DNA from: an uncultured Lachnospiraceae bacterium
GTDB taxonomy: Bacteria; Bacillota; Clostridia; Lachnospirales; Lachnospiraceae
Direction of reading: 5' to 3'
Assembly: GCA_947089905.1 (NCBI GenBank)
Contig: CAMUMG010000004.1
Span: forward strand, 124,001 to 188,000
DNA length: 64,000 bases
Under the pieces are notes generated by a model. That model was given only the letters and a program-made list of their open reading frames with translations. It did no database searches and had not been told where the DNA came from. This document shows, piece by piece, positions 19,538 through 29,290 of this stretch (its first letter is position 1; each line of letters starts with the position of its first letter). The translations under genes and the position numbers were made by a program.

Positions 19538-21559
19538 TTATTCTTTTAATTGAAATTTTCCTATTAAAGTATTTAGTGCTGTTGCTTGTGCTGATAATTC
19601 TTCACCTGTTGCTGAAGTTTCCTCGGCAGCAGCAGAATTTCCCTGTACTACTTCTGAAATTTGATCAATTCCCTGCTCTAGTTGTTGAATCGCTTCTAAC
19701 TGTAGTTTAGTCGATTTATTGGTTTGTTCCGCCCCTGTCCTCAGTTCACTGATTCCTTCAATCATTGTCTTTAGAGCATCCGAAGTCTGTTTTGTACTTT
19801 CTCTACCAGTTTCGATTTCTTGAATAGAAGTAGCAATCAAAGTTCTTGTATTTACTGCGGAAGCAGCACTTCCTGCCGCAAGTTTACGGATTTCATTTGC
19901 AACAACAGAAAATCCTTTTCCTGCCTCTCCTGCTCTGGCAGCTTCTATCGAAGCATTTAAAGATAATAAATTGGTCTGAGAAGCAATTTCTTCAATATCA
20001 GAAACAATATCTTCAATCTTTTTGGATGTTTCTGTAATTCTATCCATTGCTATTGTAAGTTCCTGCATTTTTTTACTGCTTGTTTCTGCCTCTTTTACTA
20101 CGTTTAAAGAACATTGTACTGCAATACCACTATCATTTGCATTGGAACGAATCTTCTCTGTAATATCACCAATACTTGCCTGTAATTGTTGTATTGCCCC
20201 CGCCTGCTCTGTTGCACCTTCTGCTAGACTTTGGGCACTTTCTGCAAGCTGTTCTGCACCTATATCTACCTGTCCTGCAGTGCTTTGAATCTGTTTTAAC
20301 GTTTCACTTAAACGCTTTTTAAGTTTATTTGTTGATTGTCTTAAACCAGCAAATTCTCCAACATAAACCTTTTCATTATTAGATTCTACATTAAAATTTC
20401 CTTCTGCCATCTCACTGAGTATCCAATCGGAATCTGTAATAACTGCCTTTAAATTTGTAACAATACTCTCTGTAGCATTTGCTAAAATTTTTGTTTCATC
20501 TTCCTTTGTAATGTTAGGAATCGGTGTTGTTAAATCTCCTTCTGCCAGTTGTTTTAACCGTTCAGAACAATATTTAATTGGCTCTCCAACTCCCTTTCCA
20601 ATCCGAACTGCAACTGCAGCTCCAATACATACTGCAACCATAATAGTAAGGAGAGTAATCAACATACTTGTTATTGTACTACCTGTAAATTCGCTTACAG
20701 GAGCATTAATTGCAACACTCCAGCCATTTGTTCCTTTAATTGGTGCATAGGCAAGAATTTTTTTAGTGCCTTCATATGTATAAATGCCTGTTCCACTTTC
20801 TCCTTGTACCATTTTTTTCTCTAACTGTGCCAATTTTTTTAGAGAAGAATCTGTTTGTGATCTTTTAATTGTATTATCTTGGGCCTCTGCAAAAGAGGGT
20901 GTACTATGGGCAACTGTTGTCCCCTCTGAATTGATAATATAACAACCTCCATGATCACTTATTTTTACTTTTGCTACAATATCATTGAGAAAGGAAGATT
21001 TCGGTGTTAAAAATACTACTCCAGAAACTTTTGAATTTGGAATTCCATTTTGCCAAATAGGAGCAGAAATAATAATGTTAAGTTTTCCTGTTGTTCTTGA
21101 AACTAAAGGATCGGAAATATAACTTTTTCCATTTAGAGATGTTTTAAAATAATCTCTGTCACTGTAATCTGTTTCATCTGTAAGACATTTTCCATCTAAA
21201 TCAATCAGTTTTCCAAACTGCATATCATAATATTGTACCTTTTCATCTATAATTTCTTGTCTTTGTTCTATTGTATAAAATTGATTTGATAGTCTGGCGG
21301 TGCATCCTAACTCCCACACTACATTCACTTGTGATTGTAATTCCATTTCAACTCGTTCTGCTGTTATTTGTGCAGTTTGTATCATTGTCTGTTTTAGAGT
21401 ATCTAATGTACTGCTATAATTCATATACGCAGAAATTCCTCCAACAATACTTAAAGAAATCACAATCACCCAAATCATTCCGACTTGGATTTTCTTTTTG
21501 ATTGAGGTCATATGTATAATACCCATCTTATCCCCCTTTTTTACTTTTTGTGATTTCAC
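19538..21559 (-). CDS. Methyl-accepting chemotaxis protein with dCache sensor
   Basis: 673 residues. A first transmembrane helix (about 27-47), a large periplasmic-type sensor domain (about 48-290, with [30 protein letters not shown], a dCache_1 pattern), a second helix (about 300-322), HAMP, and the signalling domain with the conserved tip [39 protein letters not shown]. It signals to CheA/CheW; the ligand is unknown. The GTG at 21559 has AAGGAGGG 6 bases upstream; ATG at 21526 behind GGGGGA is a serious alternative. It is preceded by an attenuator-like leader. No che genes are in the window. Confidence 0.9.
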   Translation of the reverse strand: MKSQKVKKGDKMGIIHMTSIKKKIQVGMIWVIVISLSIVGGISAYMNYSSTLDTLKQTMIQTAQITAERVEMELQSQVNVVWELGCTARLSNQFYTIEQRQEIIDEKVQYYDMQFGKLIDLDGKCLTDETDYSDRDYFKTSLNGKSYISDPLVSRTTGKLNIIISAPIWQNGIPNSKVSGVVFLTPKSSFLNDIVAKVKISDHGGCYIINSEGTTVAHSTPSFAEAQDNTIKRSQTDSSLKKLAQLEKKMVQGESGTGIYTYEGTKKILAYAPIKGTNGWSVAINAPVSEFTGSTITSMLITLLTIMVAVCIGAAVAVRIGKGVGEPIKYCSERLKQLAEGDLTTPIPNITKEDETKILANATESIVTNLKAVITDSDWILSEMAEGNFNVESNNEKVYVGEFAGLRQSTNKLKKRLSETLKQIQSTAGQVDIGAEQLAESAQSLAEGATEQAGAIQQLQASIGDITEKIRSNANDSGIAVQCSLNVVKEAETSSKKMQELTIAMDRITETSKKIEDIVSDIEEIASQTNLLSLNASIEAARAGEAGKGFSVVANEIRKLAAGSAASAVNTRTLIATSIQEIETGRESTKQTSDALKTMIEGISELRTGAEQTNKSTKLQLEAIQQLEQGIDQISEVVQGNSAAAEETSATGEELSAQATALNTLIGKFQLKE

Positions 21560-21590
21560 TTTTTTCCCTCCTTAAATATTTTTTAGATCT

Positions 21591-21639
21591 AAAAAAGACA
21601 GCAAAAGTTAGCCTTTTAAAGTTTCTATCTTTTGCTGTT
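21591..21639 (-). terminator. Intrinsic terminator in the chemoreceptor leader
   Basis: On the minus strand AACAGCAAAAGATAG pairs with CTAACTTTTGCTGTC, followed at once by TTTTTT. It stands between the palindromic promoter at 21686 and the chemoreceptor start at 21559, so transcripts from that promoter must pass it. It can also end the upstream ABC operon. Confidence 0.75.
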
Positions 21640-21649
21640 CTATAATCAA
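21608..21649 (-). CDS. Putative leader peptide, 13 residues
   Basis: TTG start, reads MIIEQQKIETLKG, stop TAA inside the left half of the terminator loop region. An AGGGGGAGGGAGG stretch lies just upstream and can serve as ribosome site. Translation would place a ribosome over the left terminator arm, so it could influence termination. Not proven; a chance ORF is possible. Confidence 0.3.
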   Translation of the reverse strand: MIIEQQKIETLKG

Positions 21650-21678
21650 TTCCTCCCTCCCCCTAAAAAAGTCTTATC

Positions 21679-21700
21679 AACTTGTATTATAATACAAGTT
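21679..21700. promoter_or_regulatory. Perfect 22-bp palindrome, probable operator
   Basis: Centre CTTGTATTATAATACAAG extended by AA/TT. It covers the -10 box of the leader promoter. The shape is like operators of GntR-type regulators, but no such regulator is nearby. Confidence 0.55.
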
Positions 21701-21714
21701 AGAGGAATTGTTAA
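21686..21714 (-). promoter_or_regulatory. Promoter of chemoreceptor leader
   Basis: Minus strand TTAACA, 17 bases, TATAAT, embedded in the 22-bp palindrome; a transcript would start near 21679 and have a leader of about 120 bases. Confidence 0.6.
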
Positions 21715-21724
21715 TATATTTTTT

Positions 21725-23593
21725 TTAATCCAATTCTACTTTTCCTGTATAAAGTTCATAATAACGTCCCTTTAATTTTAATAAATCTTCATGTGTTCCT
21801 CTCTCAATAATTTCTCCATGTTCTAGTACCATAATTGCATTTGCATTTCGTACTGTAGAAAGTCTATGAGCAATGATAAATGTTGTTCTTCCTTTCATCA
21901 GTCGATCCATACCATGTTCAATATGTCTTTCTGTTCTGGTATCTACAGAACTCGTTGCCTCATCTAATACTAAAATAGGTGCCTTTGAAATTGCCGCTCT
22001 AGCAATATTTAATAACTGTCTTTGTCCTTGGCTTAAATTTGCTCCGTCACCTTCTAACATGGTATCATATCCCTGTGCAAGACGCATAATAAAAGAATGT
22101 GCACTGGCTGTTTTAGCTGCTGCTTCTACCTCTTCATCGGTTGCATCTAACCGTCCATATCGAATATTTTCCCGCACTGTACCAGTAAATAAATGAGTAT
22201 CCTGTAATACCATTGCAATATTCTTTCTCAGACTATCTTTTTTAATTTTTTGTAAAGGAATTTCATCTATTGTAATTGTTCCTTCATTAATATCATAAAA
22301 TCGGTTTAATAGATTCGTAATGGTTGTCTTTCCTGCTCCTGTCGAACCTACAAATGCAATTTTTTGTCCCGGTTTTGCATAGAGTGAAATATCTTTTAAA
22401 ATTATCTTTTCTGGATTATAGCCAAAAGTCACATGATCTAATATAACCTTTCCAGAAACATCTTTTAGCTCTATAGTATCTGTTTTATCCTCTGCTTCTG
22501 GTTCTGCGTCCATAATAGCAAATACTCGTTCTGCACCTGCCAATGCTGTAAATATGGTATTTACCTGCATAGAAAGTTCATTGATAGGTCTGGTAAATTG
22601 TCTCGAATAATTTGCAAATACGGTAAGTCCACCGATATCAAATCCTTTGGTAATACATAAAATTCCTCCTACTGTTACAATAAGAGAATAATTGATCTGT
22701 CCTAAATTTCCCATCACCGGTCCCATGATGCCTCCGGCAAACTGTGCACGAATCTGCTGATCTTTTAGTTCATTATTTAATTTATCAAATTCTTTAATAC
22801 ATTTATCCTCATGACAAAATACTTTCACTACTTTTTGTCCTGTTACACTTTCTTCAATATATCCGTTTACTGCTCCTAATGCTGTCTGTTGTCCTACAAA
22901 ATATTTCCTTCCCCGACTGGCAATTCCTCCTCCAACCTTAACGAAAATAGGAACCATAATAATAGTAACAATACTCAGTGTTATATTCATATATAACATC
23001 ATACATAACGTTCCAATTACGGTAAGTGTTCCAGAAAACAACTGAACAATTGTATTATTGAGCATTTCACCAACTGCATCTACATCATTTGTAAATCGAC
23101 TCATTAATTCTCCATGATTATGAGTATCAAAAAATCGAACTGGAAGGCTTTGCATCTTTTCAAACAATTCATCTCTTATCTTTTGTAAAGCCTTTTGGGA
23201 AACTTCAATCATAATCCTCTGTTGTAAATATTGTGTGAAAACTCCCACTGCATAGATCAATGCCATGATAAGTAGTTTTCCTATTAGATCCTTTAATAAA
23301 TCAGATAAAGTGTCTGATTTATTGACACTTTGGGCATAGGTGCGAAAACTATCTCCCAATCCATTAATAATTGGTCTAAGCATATAAGAACCTAACAAGG
23401 TAGAAATCGAAGAAAGTGCCACACAGATAAAAACAATCACTATCTTTCCCGTATCTTTTTTTAAATATCCCATTAATCGCTGTAATGTTTTCTTTGCATC
23501 TTTTGGCTTTGCTCCAGGACCTTTCATTCTTCCTCCTGGTCCTGCTGGTCCTATCTTTGGCTGTGTTGTCTGAGATTTTGATTTCGATTCCAT
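21725..23593 (-). CDS. ABC exporter half-transporter, consensus ATPase subunit (pair 2)
   Basis: 622 residues. An unusual Gly/Pro/Lys-rich cytoplasmic N-terminus (KIGPAGPGGRMKGPGAKPKD) precedes the six-helix exporter domain and the ATPase. Walker A GSTGAGKTT, signature LSQGQRQLLNIAR, Walker B ILVLDEATSSVD with catalytic Glu. Its ATG overlaps the partner's TAA (TAATG), so translation is coupled. Third gene of the MarR operon; it probably exports a drug or peptide sensed by the MarR protein. Confidence 0.9.
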   Translation of the reverse strand: MESKSKSQTTQPKIGPAGPGGRMKGPGAKPKDAKKTLQRLMGYLKKDTGKIVIVFICVALSSISTLLGSYMLRPIINGLGDSFRTYAQSVNKSDTLSDLLKDLIGKLLIMALIYAVGVFTQYLQQRIMIEVSQKALQKIRDELFEKMQSLPVRFFDTHNHGELMSRFTNDVDAVGEMLNNTIVQLFSGTLTVIGTLCMMLYMNITLSIVTIIMVPIFVKVGGGIASRGRKYFVGQQTALGAVNGYIEESVTGQKVVKVFCHEDKCIKEFDKLNNELKDQQIRAQFAGGIMGPVMGNLGQINYSLIVTVGGILCITKGFDIGGLTVFANYSRQFTRPINELSMQVNTIFTALAGAERVFAIMDAEPEAEDKTDTIELKDVSGKVILDHVTFGYNPEKIILKDISLYAKPGQKIAFVGSTGAGKTTITNLLNRFYDINEGTITIDEIPLQKIKKDSLRKNIAMVLQDTHLFTGTVRENIRYGRLDATDEEVEAAAKTASAHSFIMRLAQGYDTMLEGDGANLSQGQRQLLNIARAAISKAPILVLDEATSSVDTRTERHIEHGMDRLMKGRTTFIIAHRLSTVRNANAIMVLEHGEIIERGTHEDLLKLKGRYYELYTGKVELD

Positions 23594-25335
23594 TATGCAG
23601 ACACCTCCTTCGATTTTTCTATCTGTGAAGAGTAAATTTCCTGATAGGTTTGACAGCTTTCCATTAACTGTTCATGCTTTCCAAATCCTACAATTTTCCC
23701 TTCCTCAAGTACCAAAATCCTATCTGCATCTTTGACAGAGGAGATTCTTTGTGCAATAACAAATTTTGTAGTCTCTTTTAACTCTTTTTGAAAACACTCT
23801 CGAATTTTTGCTTCTGTTGCCGTATCTACAGCACTTGTACTATCATCTAAAATTAAAATCTTTGGTTTTTTCAACAGTGCTCTGGCAATACAAAGTCTTT
23901 GTTTTTGTCCTCCAGAAACATTGACACCTCCCTGTCCTAGCTCTGTTTCATAACCGTCGGTAAACCCTGTTACAAATCCGTCCGCCTGTGCATTTTCAGC
24001 TGCCTTTCGAATCTGTTCTTCAGAAGCATTTTCATCGCCCCATTTTAAGTTATCTGTAATTGTACCAGAAAATAGAACATTTTTTTGAAGTACCATTCCA
24101 ACCCCATCTCTTAAATGGCGCAGTGAATATTCTTTTACATTAATTCCATCTACCAAAACTTCTCCCTCTGAAGCATCATATAACCTTGGAATTAATTGTA
24201 CTAAACTGCTTTTTCCACTTCCAGTAGAACCAATAATACCAATTAATTCTCCCGGCTGTACTAAAAAATTAATATCTTCCAAAACTTTCTCTTCCCGCTC
24301 TTTATAATACTTAAAAGAAACGTGACGAAATTCTACACTTCCTTTTTCTACTTTTCTGTCCTTTTTTGTAGCACTTTCATCACTTAAATCCAACGGTTCA
24401 TCTAAAACTTCTCCAATTCGCTTTGCAGAGGCTACAGCACGGGAACTTTGCAGTAAAATCATAGCCACCATCATAAGGGACATTAAAATCTGTACAATAT
24501 ATGTTGTAAATGCTGTCAGTTCTGCAACATCCATTGTTCCAATAATAATTTGTTTTCCTCCAAACCATACAACTGCTAATGTCGTAATATTCATTGCCAG
24601 TGCCATTAATGGCATATTAAAAATTACAATCTTAAATGCACTCATTCCAGTATCTTTTAAGTCCTGGTTTGCTTTAGAAAACTTTTTTATCTCATGATTT
24701 CCACGGACAAACGATTTTACAACTCGAACATTAGTAAGATTTTCTTGAATTGCTGAGTTTACACTATCAATTTTTAACTGCATCTTTTCAAACCTTGGAA
24801 ATGCTGTATGTATCAAACCATATAGTGCCGCCGCTAAAATTGGGATCACCACTGCTATTACTGCTGCCAGACTAGAATTGATTGTCAGTGCCATAATTAA
24901 AGCTCCAATCAACATTCCCGGAGCACGTAACATCATAATTAATGCCATACGGATAACATTTTGAAGTTGTGTAATATCGTTTGTTAAACGAGTTACAAGT
25001 GAACCTGTACTAAAATGATCAATATTAGCAAATGAAAACTCTTGAACTTTGCAATATACATCTTTTCTCAGTCCCGCTGCAAATCCCGCGGATGCTTTTG
25101 CACTAAAATAATTTCCTCCTACTCCTCCAAACATCATAATAGCAGCAGTTACTATCATAACCAGTCCAATCATCAAAACATAGCTGCTTTTTGCCCCATC
25201 TGATTCAATATGTTTGATTGTCAGATTCATAAAATACGGCAGTAAAACTTCACCTAAAACCTCTGTTAGCATTAAAATCGGCCCAACAATAAAATAGAGT
25301 AAGTTCGCCCGAATATACTTTACATAACGCTTCAT
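23593..25335 (-). CDS. ABC exporter half-transporter, degenerate-site subunit (pair 2)
   Basis: 580 residues: six helices then ATPase. Walker A GSTGSGKSS and signature VSGGQKQRLCIAR are intact; Walker B is ILILDDSTSAVD with Asp at the catalytic Glu position, and the H-loop reads AQRISS with Gln-Arg after Ala instead of His. It is therefore the non-catalytic half of a heterodimeric exporter with the next gene. Start ATG at 25335 with a GGAGATTACT stretch upstream, 13 bases after the marR stop. Confidence 0.9.
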   Translation of the reverse strand: MKRYVKYIRANLLYFIVGPILMLTEVLGEVLLPYFMNLTIKHIESDGAKSSYVLMIGLVMIVTAAIMMFGGVGGNYFSAKASAGFAAGLRKDVYCKVQEFSFANIDHFSTGSLVTRLTNDITQLQNVIRMALIMMLRAPGMLIGALIMALTINSSLAAVIAVVIPILAAALYGLIHTAFPRFEKMQLKIDSVNSAIQENLTNVRVVKSFVRGNHEIKKFSKANQDLKDTGMSAFKIVIFNMPLMALAMNITTLAVVWFGGKQIIIGTMDVAELTAFTTYIVQILMSLMMVAMILLQSSRAVASAKRIGEVLDEPLDLSDESATKKDRKVEKGSVEFRHVSFKYYKEREEKVLEDINFLVQPGELIGIIGSTGSGKSSLVQLIPRLYDASEGEVLVDGINVKEYSLRHLRDGVGMVLQKNVLFSGTITDNLKWGDENASEEQIRKAAENAQADGFVTGFTDGYETELGQGGVNVSGGQKQRLCIARALLKKPKILILDDSTSAVDTATEAKIRECFQKELKETTKFVIAQRISSVKDADRILVLEEGKIVGFGKHEQLMESCQTYQEIYSSQIEKSKEVSA

Positions 25336-25348
25336 AGTAATCTCCTTT

Positions 25349-25789
25349 CTAATGTTTTATTTCAATATTTTCCCTCATTCTATGGATAAAATCGGTAAAA
25401 GCAGAAAGTTCTTCTAAACTAAATCCTGAAAATAACTGCTCATTTATCTGATCAAAAATCTCATGGCTCTGCTTTACAATTTCAGCCCCCTTTGGGGTTA
25501 AGACTACTTTATGATATCTATTATCTGTTCCATCTACTGCTTTTTCAATATAACCTCCCTTCTCTAACTTTTTTAATGATACTGCAACCGACGGAGTTGT
25601 AATTTTTTCTGCCTGTGCCATTTCTGTCTGGGAACATCCTTCATGGTTTGATAAATACATCAATAAATGATGTTGTGCACGAAATACTCCTGTTTGATTT
25701 AACCTGCTTTCCACCATTCGGCAATGCTGTCTGTTTAAATCTATAAACTCTTTCACTGCTACTTTTCGTTCTTCCTTAGTCGTTTCCAT
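25349..25789 (-). CDS. MarR family transcriptional regulator of ABC pair 2
   Basis: 146 residues. Winged helix with GCSQTEMAQAEKITTPSVAVSLKKLEKGGYIEKAVDGTDNRYHKVVLTPKGAEIV, the MarR DNA-binding core; helices at both ends form the dimer interface. As first gene of the marR-ABC-ABC operon it most likely represses its own promoter, whose -10 and start region lie in a 47-base palindrome, until a ligand binds. ATG at 25789 with GGAGAG 6 bases upstream is preferred over GTG at 25795. Confidence 0.88.
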   Translation of the reverse strand: METTKEERKVAVKEFIDLNRQHCRMVESRLNQTGVFRAQHHLLMYLSNHEGCSQTEMAQAEKITTPSVAVSLKKLEKGGYIEKAVDGTDNRYHKVVLTPKGAEIVKQSHEIFDQINEQLFSGFSLEELSAFTDFIHRMRENIEIKH

Positions 25790-25810
25790 ACTCACCTCTC
25801 CAATTTAAAA

Positions 25811-25857
25811 AATCAAATAGTTAATCAGCTAACAATTAGCTAATTAACTATTTGATT
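25811..25857. promoter_or_regulatory. MarR operator palindrome
   Basis: Two 22-base arms differing at one position, separated by CAA. Each arm contains ATAGTTAAT and AGCTAA, typical of MarR-type sites. It overlaps the -10 and the transcription start of the marR promoter, ideal for autorepression. Confidence 0.75.
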
Positions 25858-25883
25858 ATACAATAAACAATTTTAAAATGCAA
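25855..25883 (-). promoter_or_regulatory. marR-ABC operon promoter
   Basis: Minus strand TTGCAT, 17 bases, TATAAT; the -10 overlaps the edge of the operator palindrome. Confidence 0.7.
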
Positions 25884-25898
25884 GAATTTTTTTAAAAA

Positions 25899-27833
25899 TT
25901 ATAATGCTTCCAGCTCTTTTATCCACATTGTCGCACAGGCATCACTCGGCATCCGCAGATCTCCCCTTGGAGAAAGCGCAACAGAACCCACTTTTGGTCC
26001 ATCTGGTAAACAAGAGCGTTTAAACTGTTGTGAAAAAAATCTGCGGTAAAATACTTTTAACCATTTTAATATAACCTCTGGTTCAAAATGTCCTTTAAAT
26101 GCTAAAACTGCTAAACGATAGATTTTTGACGGTGAAAATCCAAAACGCATCATATAGTATAAATAAAAATCATGCAGTTCATATGGTCCTACTAAATCCT
26201 CTGTTTTTTGAGAGATTTCTCCATCTGAAGGAGGAAGCAATTCTGGGCTGACTGGTGTATCCAACACATCTTGTAAAACACGACGTAAGGCGTTATTATT
26301 TGTCTGTTCGGCAAAATAGGAAACTAAATAGCGCACTAAAGTTTTTGGTACAGATGCGTTGACACCATACATTGACATATGATCTCCATTATAGGTTGCC
26401 CATCCCAATGCCAACTCGGACATATCTCCAGTTCCAATCACCATTCCATTATATTCATTCGCCAAATCCATCAACACTTGGGTGCGTTCTCTTGCCTGTG
26501 CATTTTCATATGTCACATCATGGTTCAAAAGATCATGACCTATATCTTCTAAATGTCTGGAAACTGCTTCTTCTATTCTTATCTCACGAAATGTAACTTG
26601 CATCTGTTTTATTAATTCGACTGCATTTTGGTAGGTGCGGTCTGTTGTTCCAAAACATGGCATTGTTACAGCAATAATTCCTTTTGGATCTAAAGATAAC
26701 ATATCAAATGTTTTTTTAGCAATAATTAAAGCTAGAGTAGAATCTAACCCTCCTGAAATTCCAACAACGACTGTTTTACAATTTGTGTGTACCAATCGTT
26801 TTTTTAATCCTATTGCCTGAAGCATTAAAATTTCTTGGCATCTGTTTTCCCTCTCTTTTGTGTCGGTTGGTACAAAAGGAGCAGAATCAATAAAACGTGT
26901 TAATACTGTCTCTGGAAGTTGTTCTTTTATACCTTCTTGAGCAGATGGCATAGAATAAGAAATCGTAACATATCCTGTTTTATCCTCTGGAAATGTTGAA
27001 ATTCTTCGGCGTTCTGAACTTAAACGCCCTAAATCTATCTCTGAAATAATCAAACCTGTAGAAAAACGTTCTGATTGTTTTAATAAAATCCCATTTTCCG
27101 CAATCATATTATGACCTGAAAATACCAAGTCCGTTGTCGATTCTCCTTCTCCAGCATCAGCATATAAATACGCACAAATAAGTCTTGCGGACTGTCCACC
27201 TACAAGTTCCAAACGGTAATTATTTTTTCCTGTCGTTTCATCACTTGCTGAAGGATTCGCAATAATATATGCACCTGCTGTAGTATGTGCCCCACTTGGT
27301 GGCTGCGAAACCCAAAGATCTTCACATACTTCGATTGCTGTCACTAAATTTTGCACTTCTTTACAAGAAAATAATAACTGACTTCCAAAAGGGATCTGTT
27401 CTCCAAAAAAATCGACTGACTCAACCGTTTTATTACCAGAACTAAAATATCTAGCTTCATAAAATTCTGAATAATTTGGTATATTTAGTTTTGGAACAAA
27501 ACCTAATACAGTTCCATTTTGTACTGCGGCTGCTATATTATAAAGTCGGTTCTCTCTAAAAAATGGCAATCCTACAATAGTAAGCAAATCCATTCCTTTT
27601 GTTGCCTGAGCGATTTCTTTTAAACTTTTTTTTGCTTCACTTAACAAAGTTTCCTGTAAAAAAAGATCTCCGCAGGTATATCCTGTAATACATAATTCCG
27701 GCAAAACTAACACCAATACTTTCTGTTTTTGTGCTTCTTGAATTAAATTTATAATCTGTTTTGTATTATAAGCACAATCCGCTACTCGTATCTTTGGTGT
27801 TCCTGTTGCTACTTTAATAAATCCGTGTTTCAT
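25899..27833 (-). CDS. nadE: Glutamine-dependent NAD+ synthase
   Basis: 644 residues in two domains. N-terminal nitrilase/glutaminase (about 1-290) with the triad Glu (LPELCITGYTCGD), Lys (PKLNIPNYSEFYE) and Cys (AIEVCEDLW). C-terminal ammonia-dependent synthetase with the P-loop SGGLDSTLALI and the GTGDMSELALGWATYNGDHMSMYGVN block. It converts deamido-NAD to NAD with glutamine. ATG at 27833 has GGAGG 5 bases upstream. It has its own promoter; no clear terminator is seen before the marR promoter. Confidence 0.96.
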   Translation of the reverse strand: MKHGFIKVATGTPKIRVADCAYNTKQIINLIQEAQKQKVLVLVLPELCITGYTCGDLFLQETLLSEAKKSLKEIAQATKGMDLLTIVGLPFFRENRLYNIAAAVQNGTVLGFVPKLNIPNYSEFYEARYFSSGNKTVESVDFFGEQIPFGSQLLFSCKEVQNLVTAIEVCEDLWVSQPPSGAHTTAGAYIIANPSASDETTGKNNYRLELVGGQSARLICAYLYADAGEGESTTDLVFSGHNMIAENGILLKQSERFSTGLIISEIDLGRLSSERRRISTFPEDKTGYVTISYSMPSAQEGIKEQLPETVLTRFIDSAPFVPTDTKERENRCQEILMLQAIGLKKRLVHTNCKTVVVGISGGLDSTLALIIAKKTFDMLSLDPKGIIAVTMPCFGTTDRTYQNAVELIKQMQVTFREIRIEEAVSRHLEDIGHDLLNHDVTYENAQARERTQVLMDLANEYNGMVIGTGDMSELALGWATYNGDHMSMYGVNASVPKTLVRYLVSYFAEQTNNNALRRVLQDVLDTPVSPELLPPSDGEISQKTEDLVGPYELHDFYLYYMMRFGFSPSKIYRLAVLAFKGHFEPEVILKWLKVFYRRFFSQQFKRSCLPDGPKVGSVALSPRGDLRMPSDACATMWIKELEAL

Positions 27834-27862
27834 ACACACCTCCAAAAACTATTTCTGTATCT

Positions 27863-27891
27863 TTTATAGTCTAAATTACATATAAAATCAA
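27863..27891 (-). promoter_or_regulatory. Predicted nadE promoter
   Basis: Minus strand TTGATT, 17 bases, TATAAA, 30 bases before the start codon. Confidence 0.5.
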
Positions 27892-27945
27892 GATATTTTT
27901 ATCATAACGTTAACTTATAAATACTATTACACGATACTTATTATC

Positions 27946-29193
27946 TTACTGTGTTGAAAATTTTTTAAAAATATTTCTAGTGCCTATAGCAATGATAAGT
28001 GACACAATGCCTGAAAAAAGCACTACAACATATTCAAAATCTTTACAAAATTCAAATAAAATACCATATAAGGCATTGCCTAATGGTTGTGCACACATAG
28101 AAAAGGTAAGAATAACTGCAATCACCTTTCCAATTAAACTCTGTGGTGTTTCGGTTTGTATAAAGGACATCATTTGTATGGTAAAAATTGTTGAAAATAC
28201 CATGATAATAAAACAACATATCGTTATAATAATATAGTTTATTATTCCCGATGAAAAAAGAATCAATGCAATTCCAATAGGAAATACACATATGGCACAG
28301 GTTATTATCAAATTGCCTGCCTTTTGAATGGATAGTTTTTTTGAGAAGATACCTGTACAAATTCCTCCTGCCAATCCTCCTGCTGCTAAAGCTGCCTGTG
28401 CAAAACCGTAAAGTCTGTTTGCATGTGTTGCTTCTAAATTAAATACTTCTGTTATCAAATATGGTAATGCAACTATAATCATTGCAGATAAAAATAAATT
28501 GATTCCACAAACTACTATAAGAGTTTTTCCAATAATCGATTTCTTTTTATGTATAAAGTGAATACTTTCTGTAAAATCTGTTTTAGCTATTTCCCATATA
28601 TTTCCGCGTGAAATTGGTTTTTGAAATGGTATTCTAATAAAAATTTCCATAATTGCTGATATGACAAAACATATCATACAAACCCATAATACAGGCTTAA
28701 TTCCATATGTACTGTATAAAATACCTCCAAGTACCGGACCTATCAAAGATGCAAAAGAGCTTATTGTATTGATAATAGAATTTGCTGTCATAAAGTAATT
28801 TTGATCTACTAATGCAGGAATACTTGCTTGTACAGAAGGTTGATATGCACCTGCAATACCATATAAAAGCATTAGTGTAACTGTCAATAAAACAATGAGA
28901 TTTACTCTATTCATAAGTAGAGTAAATGCCAATATAATCGTTGCTGTAAAGAAATCTAATATTACCATAACATTTCTTTTATTTACTCTGTCTGCAATAA
29001 TGCCTCCTACAGGCGATAACAAGATAGAGGGAATAAACGCACATGCCATAACTGTTCCATAAAGTGCTGATGAACCTGTCAGATTTAATAAATATAATGG
29101 TAATGCAAATCTTAATGTAGCATTACCAAACAGCGAAATAATTTGTCCAATAACAACTAATGTAAAATCTTTTGAAAATAATTTTTGATTCAT
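27946..29193 (-). CDS. MFS exporter, likely drug efflux
   Basis: 415 residues with about twelve hydrophobic segments. The loop GGIIADRVNKRNVMVI after helix 2 is the MFS motif A. The fold resembles macrolide/multidrug exporters of the MFS_3/Mef-like group, but the substrate is not identifiable. ATG at 29193 (MNQKLFSKDF) has GGAGG 6 bases upstream; in-frame codons further upstream lie in the leader. It is downstream of and in the same direction as a TetR regulator, with an operator-like site between them. Confidence 0.85.
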   Translation of the reverse strand: MNQKLFSKDFTLVVIGQIISLFGNATLRFALPLYLLNLTGSSALYGTVMACAFIPSILLSPVGGIIADRVNKRNVMVILDFFTATIILAFTLLMNRVNLIVLLTVTLMLLYGIAGAYQPSVQASIPALVDQNYFMTANSIINTISSFASLIGPVLGGILYSTYGIKPVLWVCMICFVISAIMEIFIRIPFQKPISRGNIWEIAKTDFTESIHFIHKKKSIIGKTLIVVCGINLFLSAMIIVALPYLITEVFNLEATHANRLYGFAQAALAAGGLAGGICTGIFSKKLSIQKAGNLIITCAICVFPIGIALILFSSGIINYIIITICCFIIMVFSTIFTIQMMSFIQTETPQSLIGKVIAVILTFSMCAQPLGNALYGILFEFCKDFEYVVVLFSGIVSLIIAIGTRNIFKKFSTQ

Positions 29194-29242
29194 TGAAACC
29201 TCCATTTTTTCTATCTCTTTTTCTAAAATCTGATATATAAAA

Positions 29243-29290
29243 TTAGCAATTATAACGAAAAACAAAATTTATATCAATAATGATTTTCAT
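29243..29290 (-). CDS. Possible 15-residue leader peptide before the MFS gene
   Basis: ATG with perfect AGGAGG 4 bases upstream, reads MKIIIDINFVFRYNC, stop TAA. It would only be translated from a transcript starting upstream of 29300. The same DNA also holds the TTGATA-N17-TATAAT promoter, so either reading may be fortuitous. Confidence 0.25.
   Translation of the reverse strand: MKIIIDINFVFRYNC
29249..29277 (-). promoter_or_regulatory. Predicted MFS exporter promoter
   Basis: Minus strand TTGATA, 17 bases, TATAAT, about 56 bases before the MFS start. Confidence 0.55.

Noticed and set aside
21653-21664. G-quadruplex in the chemoreceptor leader
   Set aside because: Runs are G5, G3 and G2 only; not four runs of three.
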